This document shows, one piece after another, positions 13,570 through 19,734 of a DNA stretch of 19,734 nucleotides. Every line of letters starts with the position of its first letter. Within the stretch, counting starts at the first letter, position 1. The notes beneath the pieces are model-generated. The model searched no databases. It worked only from the letters and a program-made list of their open reading frames with translations, and had not been told where the DNA came from. A program made the translations under genes and the position numbers. Source of the stretch: Candidatus Latescibacterota bacterium. GTDB taxonomy: Bacteria > JAAXHH01 > JACQVL01. The stretch spans positions 1-19,734 of the forward strand of contig JACQVL010000175.1 in NCBI GenBank assembly GCA_016209865.1, read 5' to 3'.

Positions 13570-14295
13570 ATGCAGAACACGCAGATCGAGATTACGGATG
13601 AGATGTTGCACCAATTACGCAACGTCAGCGTCCCGACGGTGACCGCGATGCTCGAGGCGAAGTTCCGGAACACGTACCTCATCGGGATTGAACCGAAAGC
13701 GCTCCAGCCGGGCCAGATCATGGTCGGCCGTGCCCGGACCCTCCGGTTCATCCCGAAACGGGAGACCATCCTGGAAGCCCAGTACGCGACGTCGGAGAAC
13801 CGGCCCCACCGGCAGGTGATCGAAGACATCCAGCCGGGCGATGTGCTGGTGATCGAGACCGGCGGCTGCCTCGGCGCCGCGGTCGTGGGGGATATGTTCA
13901 CCCGGCGCGTCAAGGAACGGGACGGGCAGGGGATCGTCATCGATGGGGTGGTTCGGGACATGTCCGCCATCCGGACGGTCGGCCTCCCGCTCTACTGCAA
14001 GGGGATGCACGGGTCGGGCATCGGGCGGGAGTTGATGGCGGTCGACTACGACCGGCCGATCAGCGTGGCCGGGGTACCGGTGTTCAAGGGCGATGTCATC
14101 CTCGGCGATGAGGACGGGGTCGTCGTCATCCCACCGGAAGGGGTGGCGGAGTTGATCGAGCACGGGATCGAGCACGACGTCCAGGAGCGATGGATCCGGC
14201 AGAAGTTAGCCGAAGGCTACCCGCTCCATCGGGTGTATCCCCCGGACGCGGAGATGGAGAAAGAGTACCGGGCGTGGCGGAAAGCCCAAGGGTGA
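13570..14295 (+). CDS. RraA-family protein, likely 4-hydroxy-4-methyl-2-oxoglutarate/oxaloacetate-type aldolase
   Basis: A 241-residue member of the RraA/HMG-aldolase family. Key positions are GGCLGAAVVGDMF (G107-D108) and GIVIDGVVRD with R129 and D130, the residues that bind pyruvate and metal in 4-carboxy-4-hydroxy-2-oxoadipate aldolases. VFKGDVILGDEDGVVVIPPEG is the conserved C-terminal block. The length beyond the roughly 160-residue RNase E regulator form, and the catabolic neighbourhood, favour an aldolase or decarboxylase over an RNase E inhibitor. ATG 13570 follows a GGAG at 13559-13562. With the PhyH gene it forms a two-gene unit enclosed by mirrored repeats. Retro-aldol release of pyruvate would fit the end of a ring-cleavage-type route. 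Confidence 0.85.
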   Translation: MQNTQIEITDEMLHQLRNVSVPTVTAMLEAKFRNTYLIGIEPKALQPGQIMVGRARTLRFIPKRETILEAQYATSENRPHRQVIEDIQPGDVLVIETGGCLGAAVVGDMFTRRVKERDGQGIVIDGVVRDMSAIRTVGLPLYCKGMHGSGIGRELMAVDYDRPISVAGVPVFKGDVILGDEDGVVVIPPEGVAELIEHGIEHDVQERWIRQKLAEGYPLHRVYPPDAEMEKEYRAWRKAQG

Positions 14296-14297
14296 TT

Positions 14298-14422
14298 CGA
14301 TTTTAGATTTTGGATTGGCGACCGTGGATTGAAGACCAGGGTTTTCTCAGAAGATGGTGGGGTATCAGTTGGGTCTGTGTGAACCTCTCTAATCCAAAAT
14401 CCAAAATCTAAAATCCAAAATT
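14298..14422. repeat. AATCCAA heptamer pair in inverted orientation
   Basis: The T-rich arm at 14298-14317 (CGATTTTAGATTTTGGATTG) and an A-rich arm at 14390-14422 of four to five heptamers enclose about 72 bases without coding content. It lies between the RraA stop and the AGGGGG ribosome binding site of the second phyH. Confidence 0.88.
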
Positions 14423-14437
14423 CTTACAGGGGGTCGT

Positions 14438-15202
14438 ATGATCTTACGCGAACAAGTCCTGGATTTCCACCGGGATGGGTTCGTCCTGGCGGAAGGAATG
14501 TTCAGTCAGGACGAAGTCGACGTCATGCTGGTGGCGGTCGAACAGTCGCAGCGGGTCGCGCAGACGACGTGGAGCGCGACGGACTCGGAAGGTCGATCCA
14601 GTAAGATCAGCCTGTGGATGGACATTGCCGATGATGTCCTCGGCCTGGTGAGCACGCATCCGCGCATCGTCAACAGTCTGCGTGTGTTGATGGGAGAGGA
14701 TGTGTACCACTGGCACAGCAAGGTCATGCTCAAGCTGGCCCGTGAAGGGGGGGCGTGGGAATGGCACCAGGATTACGGGTACTGGTACCATGACGGGTGC
14801 CCGTATCCACGGCTTGTGTCTGCGATGATCGCGCTGGATCGGGCGGATGAAGAGAATGGCTGCCTGCGGGTGCTCGTCGGCTCCCACCACCTCGGCCGAC
14901 TGGATCACGGTCGCGTGGGGTCTCAGACCGGCGCGGAGCTGGAGCGACTCGCGGCGATCGAGCGGCTCCTGCCGGCCCGGCTAGTCGAAGCAAGTCCGGG
15001 CGACGTGCTGTTCTTCCACTGCAACCTGCTCCACAGCTCCGGACCGAACCTGTCGGACCGTCCGCGACGCGCGTACATCTGCTGCTACAATGCGTTCTCC
15101 AACATCCCGATCATCGGCAAGGGTCACGGCGCGCCCGTGCCGATCCAGATGTGCGCAGACGACGCGATCGTCAGGGCAACGATGAATGCGGCGAATCAGT
15201 GA
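14438..15202 (+). CDS. Phytanoyl-CoA dioxygenase (PhyH) family oxygenase 2
   Basis: A 254-residue Fe(II)/2-oxoglutarate oxygenase with FHRDGFVLAEGMFS near the start. Metal ligands are H110 and D112 (WEWHQDYGYWYHDG) and H199 (NLLHSSGPNLSDRPRR), with R210/R211 for 2-oxoglutarate. The core EENGCLRVLVGSHHLGRLDHG is close in style to ectoine-hydroxylase-like PhyH proteins. It shares the fold but little direct sequence with the other PhyH protein of this window, so it is not a recent duplicate. ATG 14438 follows AGGGGG. The TGA stop lies inside the first GTGACGA heptamer of the following repeat, and ANQ at the C-terminus may be repeat-derived. The substrate is unknown. It is presumably paired with the RraA-type aldolase. 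Confidence 0.92.
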   Translation: MILREQVLDFHRDGFVLAEGMFSQDEVDVMLVAVEQSQRVAQTTWSATDSEGRSSKISLWMDIADDVLGLVSTHPRIVNSLRVLMGEDVYHWHSKVMLKLAREGGAWEWHQDYGYWYHDGCPYPRLVSAMIALDRADEENGCLRVLVGSHHLGRLDHGRVGSQTGAELERLAAIERLLPARLVEASPGDVLFFHCNLLHSSGPNLSDRPRRAYICCYNAFSNIPIIGKGHGAPVPIQMCADDAIVRATMNAANQ

Positions 15203-15243
15203 CGAGTAACCAGTGACGAGCACAACACGATCTTCGCTCATTC
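15199..15243 (+). repeat. GTGACGA heptamers plus right 31-bp arm of the composite inverted repeat
   Basis: GTGACGA, GTAACCA and GTGACGA run from 15199 to 15219, then GCACAACACGATCTTC and CTCATTC. Positions 15213-15243 match 13504-13534 inversely at 30 of 31 bases. The first unit contains the phyH TGA stop at 15200-15202. Confidence 0.9.
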
Positions 15244-15256
15244 TCCGCAGTCAATT

Positions 15257-15283
15257 GTCATTCCGCGCGAGCGGGAATCCATG
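15257..15283 (+). repeat. dRS3-like repeat running into the pabB start
   Basis: GTCATTCCGCGC-GAGCGGGAATCCATG is a slightly degenerate copy. Its last bases include the pabB ATG at 15281, and its GCGGGAA arm may act as a weak ribosome binding site. Confidence 0.8.
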
Positions 15284-16588
15284 ATTCAGTTTATGAATCC
15301 ATCATTCCTCATTCATCGTTCCGCCGTCGTCCTCTCCGGCCGCGACCCGTTTCTCATCGTCCGGGCGTGGGGGGATCGCGTCGAAGTGGACGACCGGGAG
15401 CGAGGGCGCACAGAGCGGTGGATCGGCGACCCGTTCGAGGTTGTCCGGAGTCTGCTCAACGACTCTGCGGTCGAAGGCAGCCCGGATGCCCCGCCGTTCC
15501 GGTCTGGCGGGGTAGTCGGGTATCTGGGCTACGGGCTGCGTCGCTGGGTCGAGCCGGTCCCGGTGAGGACGACGGATGAGCAAGGGGTACCCGACCTCTG
15601 GCTGGGGTGGTACCGGGAGGTCAAGGTCCTGGAATCGCCAAACAACGAGCGCGCGACGGGCCTCTCGCTGATGAACGAGGAGCCAGCCGGGCGTCTGCCG
15701 TCCTCTGCTGCTTCCAATTACACCAGAGACGTGTACCTTCGGACGGTCCAGCGTGTCAAGGAATACATCGCAGCGGGGGATGTCTACCAGGTCAACCTTG
15801 CCCAGCGGCTGGCTCTCCCGTACTCTGGGGCTGCCTCCGGCCTGTACCGGCGGCTTCAGCGCATCAACCCGGCCCCGTTCGCGACGTACTTAGACTGCGG
15901 AGATTTCCAGGTGGTCAGCGCGTCTCCGGAGCAGTTTCTGTTCTTCGACCCGTCCTCTCGCCGGGTGGAGACCCGGCCGATCAAGGGCACACGGCCGCGC
16001 GGCCGCACGCAGGCGGAAGACGAGTCGTTGGCGGAAGGCCTGATGACGAGCGAGAAAGACGGGGCCGAGCATCTGATGATCGTCGACCTGGAACGAAACG
16101 ACCTCGGGCGCGTCTGTAACATCGGGTCGGTCTGCGTCCCGGCGCTCCGGACGCTCGAACGCCATCCGACGGTCTGGCACCTCGTCTCCACCGTCCAGGG
16201 GCGGCTACGGCCTGACTGCGACCGGGTCGACCTCCTCCGTGCGACGTTCCCGGGCGGCTCGATCACGGGCGCGCCCAAGATCCGGGCGATGGAGATCATC
16301 GACGAGCTGGAACCGACCGCCCGTGGCGTCTATACCGGGGCGATCGGGTATTTGGGGTTCGACGGGTCGCTCGACCTGAACATTGCCATCCGGACCGTAG
16401 TCATAAAGGATGGGGCCGCTCGTTTTCACGTCGGCGGGGGAATCGTCGCCGACTCTGACCCGGCGGCCGAGTATGAAGAGACTCTGGATAAGGCCCGGGC
16501 GATCGTGTGGGCGTTGCAAAGCGGTGATGGGTGGTCAGTGGTCGGTAAAAGAATGAGAAAGCAATCAGTGGTCAGCGAAAGGCAGTGA
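15281..16588 (+). CDS. pabB: Aminodeoxychorismate synthase component I
   Basis: A 435-residue chorismate-utilising enzyme that converts chorismate (with ammonia from PabA) to 4-amino-4-deoxychorismate for folate synthesis. K235 in RPIKGTRPRGR is the PabB-type lysine, where TrpE has alanine. IAAGDVYQVNLAQR, DGAEHLMIVDLERNDLGRV, FPGGSITGAPKIRAMEIIDELE and GAIGYLGFDGSLDLNIAIRT are all family blocks, so the catalytic half is complete. The N-terminal region is shorter than usual. The enzyme domain ends near LDKARAIVWAL (residue 411), and the last 24 residues are translated GTGGTCA-type repeat. ATG 15281 (or 15293) follows no strong ribosome binding site. No pabA or pabC is present in the window. 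Confidence 0.92.
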   Translation: MIQFMNPSFLIHRSAVVLSGRDPFLIVRAWGDRVEVDDRERGRTERWIGDPFEVVRSLLNDSAVEGSPDAPPFRSGGVVGYLGYGLRRWVEPVPVRTTDEQGVPDLWLGWYREVKVLESPNNERATGLSLMNEEPAGRLPSSAASNYTRDVYLRTVQRVKEYIAAGDVYQVNLAQRLALPYSGAASGLYRRLQRINPAPFATYLDCGDFQVVSASPEQFLFFDPSSRRVETRPIKGTRPRGRTQAEDESLAEGLMTSEKDGAEHLMIVDLERNDLGRVCNIGSVCVPALRTLERHPTVWHLVSTVQGRLRPDCDRVDLLRATFPGGSITGAPKIRAMEIIDELEPTARGVYTGAIGYLGFDGSLDLNIAIRTVVIKDGAARFHVGGGIVADSDPAAEYEETLDKARAIVWALQSGDGWSVVGKRMRKQSVVSERQ

Positions 16589-16634
16589 CCAGCAAGGGCG
16601 CGAAGCAGCACGCCCGTCAGGACGAGTGACGAGT
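16531..16634. repeat. GTGGTCA/GTGACGA heptamers at the pabB end and downstream
   Basis: GTGGTCA and GTGGTCG at 16531-16544, a further GTGGTCA at 16568-16574, GTGACCA at 16585-16591 (holding the pabB TGA) and GACGAGTGACGAGT at 16621-16634. The 47-base gap before the phosphatase ATG contains nothing else recognisable. Confidence 0.75.
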
Positions 16635-16635
16635 T

Positions 16636-18771
16636 ATGGACCAGCGAGTCAAGAACCTTCCGATTTCGACTGGATACGGGTCGGGCCAGCGGCGGCATGT
16701 CACCCGGCGACTCGGACAGTTTCTCGCGCCGTCCACCCGGATGAAGCAGTGGACGTATGCCGGGTTGATCATGCTGATCCTCAGCTCCGTGTACCAGGTC
16801 GACCTGCTGGCGGCCGTGGCTTACCCGATCCTGATCGTCTGTGGCGCGTATTATCTGTGGAAAGTCGGGGGACTCCTCCGTGACCGGCTGTTCTGGAAAG
16901 TCCGCAATCGCATCCTGGCCTCCTTTATCTTTGCCGGTGCCCTTCCTATCTGTCTCGTCGTCCTCATCGGCCTGATCGTCGTCTGGTTTCTCATCGGCGC
17001 GATGGGAACGAATCGCACGGCGCGACAGTTCGAGGAGACGATCGACCGGCTCCATCATATCCCGACTCAAATCCAGCTCGAGCTCTACCGGACGGCCCTC
17101 TCCGGGAAATTCTCCCTGACCGATGCGGTGAACAAGACGCTGCAGACCAACCGGGACCTGCCGCATCTGTCGATCAGCGTGTTCGAGCGTCGGGGGAAGC
17201 GACTCAGCCTCGTCTCCACGATCCCGCCCGATTCTGCCGTGACAGACCTGCCGGCATGGGCGGCGGATAGTTCGTTTGCCGGGATCGTGACCGATGACCT
17301 CGCCGCCTATTTTCGCGCGATCTCCGGGATCGAAATCAAGGGCCGGAATATGTATATCCTCGCCTCGATCCCGCTGGACGAAGAATATCAGCGTGTCGTC
17401 CGGGAGCGGTCGGGCATCATGCTGTCCGGACTTCCGTTCTCCATCATCCGGCGAAGAGAAAGGCGGCTTATCATTCCCCATCCGCCGGGAGACCTTCCCC
17501 CCCTGCCGCCCCTGGATGGCTCCCTGTCCCCTCCTGCTAAAGTCATCCCTTCTCCGAAGACCGACCAGGTCGATCAGGCCTTGGGAGTCGGCGTGATCCA
17601 TCTCCCCTGGGGGAGCCCCTTCAGAGCGATCGAATGGGAAGAGGGGCCGAAGGTCGGCCCGTCTAACGGGGCCTTGGAGAAATCGTCCCGTGTGCTGTTC
17701 CTGACGATGTCCATCGACCCGGTCTGGATCGTCCGCGACTCCCTCACCGGCGATTTCGACATCATGAACCGGCTGGTCACCGCCCTGATCGTCCTGTGCG
17801 CGAGCCTGGCGGTCGTGGAGCTGATCTCATTCTCGATCGGGTTTGTGATCTCGCGCCGGATCACCTCCGCCGTCCACAACCTGTCGCTGGCCACCCAGGC
17901 GATCCGAACCGGAAACCTGGATTTTCGGATCGAGACGCGGAAACACGACCAATTAGGAGAACTGGCTCATTCGTTCAACGCGATGGCCCAGAGTATTCAG
18001 GTGCTGCTCGCGGAGGTGGCGGATAAGCAGCGGATCGAGGCTGAACTGGCGATGGCGCGTGATGTCCAGGCGCAATTCTTCCCCAAGCACATCCCGCGGA
18101 TCGGCCGCCTGGAGCTGATCGGCACCTGTATGCCCGCCCGGATGGTGAGCGGAGACTACTACGACTTCATCGTGCACGGAGAGACGATCCTGGACATCGT
18201 CGTCAGCGATATCTCTGGCAAGGGTATGGCGGCCGCGTTGATGATGGCCGGGCTGCAATCCGCCCTCCGCTCTCAGACGATGAGGGGGGACATCGAACCC
18301 CGTCCAGGCCGGCTGGTCCACACCGTCAGCCATCTCAACCGGTATCTCTGTCGGAATACCGCGCCGGACAAGTTCGCGACGTTGTTCCTCAGCTCCTACG
18401 ACCCGAAATCCTCGACCCTGTCGTACTGTTGTGCCGGCCATAACCCCCCGTACCTGTTCCAAAATGGGACGATCCTCCGTCTCGCTAAGGGCGGGATTCC
18501 GATCGGCCTGTTTCCCGACTGGTCGTATGAAGAAGCGACCGTGAAGCTCTCGGAAGGGAATCTCTTCGTCATGTATACGGACGGGGTGACGGAGGCGCAG
18601 AACCAGCGCGAGGAAGAGTTCGGGGAACAGCGGTTGGAGCGGGTCATCCGGGACTACGCCGGCCGGTCGTGCGAGGACATCCAGTCCCGCATCCTGGCCG
18701 CGGTCCGTGATTTTGCGTACGGAGCGGAACAATACGATGATCAGACGATCGTGGTCGGACGGGTGAGGTAA
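16636..18771 (+). CDS. Membrane HAMP-domain PP2C/SpoIIE-family serine phosphatase (RsbU-like)
   Basis: A 711-residue sensor phosphatase. There are hydrophobic segments at about 40-53, 56-75 and 93-120, an extracytoplasmic region of about 250 residues with a proline-rich stretch (PPGDLPPLPPLDGSLSPP), and a fourth membrane helix at about 378-403. A HAMP domain follows (RRITSAVHNLSLATQAIRTGNLDFRIE) and a short coiled coil (RIEAELAMARDVQAQFFPKHIP). The catalytic SpoIIE domain is complete, with D507 and D510 in SGDYYDF, D525 in DISGKGMAAAL, D649 in YTDGVTEAQN and D701/D702 in YDDQTIVV. It should dephosphorylate an anti-sigma-factor antagonist in a partner-switching pathway on an external signal. 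No antagonist or anti-sigma gene is nearby. ATG 16636 has a weak ribosome binding site because a heptamer repeat precedes it. Confidence 0.92.
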   Translation: MDQRVKNLPISTGYGSGQRRHVTRRLGQFLAPSTRMKQWTYAGLIMLILSSVYQVDLLAAVAYPILIVCGAYYLWKVGGLLRDRLFWKVRNRILASFIFAGALPICLVVLIGLIVVWFLIGAMGTNRTARQFEETIDRLHHIPTQIQLELYRTALSGKFSLTDAVNKTLQTNRDLPHLSISVFERRGKRLSLVSTIPPDSAVTDLPAWAADSSFAGIVTDDLAAYFRAISGIEIKGRNMYILASIPLDEEYQRVVRERSGIMLSGLPFSIIRRRERRLIIPHPPGDLPPLPPLDGSLSPPAKVIPSPKTDQVDQALGVGVIHLPWGSPFRAIEWEEGPKVGPSNGALEKSSRVLFLTMSIDPVWIVRDSLTGDFDIMNRLVTALIVLCASLAVVELISFSIGFVISRRITSAVHNLSLATQAIRTGNLDFRIETRKHDQLGELAHSFNAMAQSIQVLLAEVADKQRIEAELAMARDVQAQFFPKHIPRIGRLELIGTCMPARMVSGDYYDFIVHGETILDIVVSDISGKGMAAALMMAGLQSALRSQTMRGDIEPRPGRLVHTVSHLNRYLCRNTAPDKFATLFLSSYDPKSSTLSYCCAGHNPPYLFQNGTILRLAKGGIPIGLFPDWSYEEATVKLSEGNLFVMYTDGVTEAQNQREEEFGEQRLERVIRDYAGRSCEDIQSRILAAVRDFAYGAEQYDDQTIVVGRVR

Positions 18772-18772
18772 G

Positions 18773-18922
18773 GACAAAAGAGAAAGGACGAAGTGGTAAG
18801 GACGAAGGACGAAAAAGCCAGAATGAAGAACGAAGGTTCCTCATAACTGTCATCCCTGCGCAAGCGGGAATCCATTTTGTCCTTTTCGTCCTTCTTATTT
18901 GCTTTTTTCGTCTTTCGTCCTT
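18773..18922. repeat. AAGGACG heptamer arms forming a long inverted repeat between convergent genes
   Basis: AAGGACG, AAGTGGT, AAGGACG, AAGGACG and AAAAAGC run in 7-bp register from 18784 to 18818. The right arm 18901-18922 (GCTTTTTTCGTCTTTCGTCC and TT) is complementary to 18798-18818 apart from one substitution and one extra base. With T-runs on one side and A-runs on the other, it could serve as a bidirectional terminator for the phosphatase and the convergent minus-strand gene. Confidence 0.8.
18849..18874 (+). repeat. dRS3-like palindrome in the loop of the AAGGACG inverted repeat
   Basis: GTCATCCCTGCGCAAGCGGGAATCCA is a degenerate fourth copy in the same orientation as 12357 and 15257. 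It lies between the two heptamer arms. Confidence 0.8.
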
Positions 18923-18927
18923 GTCTT

Positions 18928-19734
18928 TCACGATGCCGTGCACTGTTCACACAGCAGACGGCCGTCCCTGATGAGCGTGACGCGGGAGGCCCATTGCCTA
19001 CACCCCCCACAAACCAATGGCTCAACACGATGACAGAGAGGGTCGTAATAGACGGGCACGCTCCGCTCCATCTTCCGGTCCGTGACTCGAATCATGACTT
19101 GAACTTTGGGCTGGAGCAGTCGCATCGCACCGACCAGTTGGAGGCGGAGACTCACCCTGTATTTCTCCCGGATGTCCTGGATACGGCGTTCCCGTTCGAT
19201 CTCGTTGATCCGGAGCCGGTCTTCCCATGCTTGCATCCGCTCCGGGGGGGCCGTTCCCGATGTGCTCAGGCGGGTGAGCTGTTTCTCCCAGTCCGCTCGA
19301 TTCCGGTCGAAAAAGGCATGTAGTCGTCCCAGTTCCTTCAGGAGCGCGAATCGGGCCCGGCTGGCATGTCGCTCTGCCGCTGCTCTGGCGTGCTGTTCCG
19401 CCTCCTGACAGGCGAGAGCGTAAGCATCCTCAACCTGGCAGCTCGGCTCTACGGGTGCCATGAGGTCAAGCGTCTCTCCGAGTATCGCGCTGCGCAGCCC
19501 CACGATCGCCTCCGCATCCGCCTGTCTCGCGTTGGCGTTCACCACAATCGGCAGGAGTTCTTCTTCTTTTTCATCGGCGGCCAGGGTGACTTTGAAATCG
19601 AATCGCAGGTAGGTGGCGATGACGGGGGTGACGGACTCCAGAATGGGCCGTTTGCAGTTCAGAAATGTCAGGGTGCGATCAACCCGCTCGAACACCCTCA
19701 ACCGGGGCTGGTCCACGCGCACCCCCATGACGCA
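18928..19734 (-). CDS. Coiled-coil protein with C-terminal zinc ribbon, 5' end beyond window
   Basis: The minus strand is open from the right edge to TGA at 18928-18930, about 268 codons. An ATG at 19728 exists, but the frame stays open to the edge, so the true start is probably outside. The N-terminal part is a mixed alpha/beta region (PVIATYLRFDFKVTLAADEKEEELLPIVVN). Then come charged helices suited to coiled coil (EAEQHARAAAERHASRARF, EKQLTRLSTSG, NEIERERRIQDIREKY). The C-terminus has CGGC and CEQC pairs, a likely four-cysteine zinc ribbon. I do not recognise the family. Such ribbons are common in nucleic-acid-associated proteins, but no function is claimed. It is convergent with the phosphatase gene. 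Confidence 0.75.
   Translation of the reverse strand, partial: CVMGVRVDQPRLRVFERVDRTLTFLNCKRPILESVTPVIATYLRFDFKVTLAADEKEEELLPIVVNANARQADAEAIVGLRSAILGETLDLMAPVEPSCQVEDAYALACQEAEQHARAAAERHASRARFALLKELGRLHAFFDRNRADWEKQLTRLSTSGTAPPERMQAWEDRLRINEIERERRIQDIREKYRVSLRLQLVGAMRLLQPKVQVMIRVTDRKMERSVPVYYDPLCHRVEPLVCGGCRQWASRVTLIRDGRLLCEQCTAS

Larger units (their letters stand above)
13465..15283. other. Candidate two-gene cassette framed by composite inverted repeats
   Basis: Both ends carry the same parts in mirror order: a dRS3-like palindrome (13465-13490 and 15257-15283), a 13-base spacer, then a 31-base arm (13504-13534 and 15213-15243) that matches its inverse at 30 of 31 positions. Between them lie only rraA and the second phyH. 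No transposase is present, so mobilisation would need one in trans. The AT flanking each outer end could be a target duplication, but the repeat is itself palindromic and this is ambiguous. Confidence 0.45.

Noticed and set aside
13570-14295. RNase E activity regulator role for the RraA-family protein
   Set aside because: It is longer than the regulator form and sits in a catabolic neighbourhood with the aldolase-type G-D and R-D residues conserved.
15281-16588. Anthranilate synthase component I (trpE)
   Set aside because: The PIKGT motif with lysine at 235 is the aminodeoxychorismate synthase signature; TrpE has PIAGT. No trp genes are nearby.
16426-17601. 391-codon minus-strand ORF over the pabB/phosphatase junction
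   Set aside because: It spans two convincing plus-strand genes and translates to low-complexity Arg/Asp/Gly sequence typical of GC-rich shadow frames.

Overview
The window looks like a chromosomal segment of a GC-rich, uncultivated-type bacterium. No rRNA or marker gene fixes the taxonomy. The gene content (two PhyH oxygenases, two LLM flavin oxidoreductases, two HpcH/HpaI-type aldolases, an RraA-type aldolase, an Ldh2-type dehydrogenase) recalls the oxidative catabolic gene expansions described for Poribacteria, Latescibacteria, Entotheonella and SAR202 Chloroflexi. That comparison is inference only.

Left end (1-2792): an IS110-family transposase on the minus strand runs off the left edge. 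Beside it lies a complete IS5/IS427-type element (1518-2470) with 16-bp perfect terminal inverted repeats, a TA target duplication, an A8 frameshift site and an in-frame TGA. The element abuts the C-terminal remnant of a TolB/PD40-type beta-propeller gene.

Middle (2934-12253): nine larger genes on the plus strand, plus one doubtful 25-codon ORF. In order: HpcH/HpaI aldolase, PhyH oxygenase, amidohydrolase-2 family protein, Ldh2-type dehydrogenase, a second and divergent HpcH/HpaI-like protein lacking the usual active-site arginine, an LLM oxidoreductase, an unrecognised 245-residue protein, a paralogous LLM oxidoreductase and a tandem SIS-like protein. The plausible chemistry is oxygenation (LLM and PhyH), dehydrogenation (Ldh2), hydrolysis or decarboxylation (amidohydrolase) and retro-aldol cleavage (HpcH, RraA). 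The substrate is unknown.

Right part (12355-19734): a lipoprotein PDZ-M48 protease, an RraA-family aldolase, a second PhyH oxygenase, an aminodeoxychorismate synthase component I (pabB), a membrane HAMP-SpoIIE/PP2C phosphatase, and a convergent minus-strand coiled-coil/zinc-ribbon protein that runs off the right edge.

The most striking property is the repeats. Nearly every gene junction carries one: tandem heptamers of at least five unrelated sequences (AATCCAA, GTGACGA, CCCGAAT, GTGGTCA, AAGGACG types), dRS3-like palindromes (ATTCCCGC-N4-GCGGGAAT), GC hairpin clusters and a MITE-like inverted repeat. They frequently supply stop codons, start codons or terminal residues of the proteins. A composite terminal-repeat structure of about 70 bp, with a 30/31 matching core and equal 13-bp spacers, frames the rraA-phyH pair (13465-15283) like a small mobile cassette. 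No tRNA, rRNA or CRISPR array was seen, and no gene-free stretch exceeds 300 bases.
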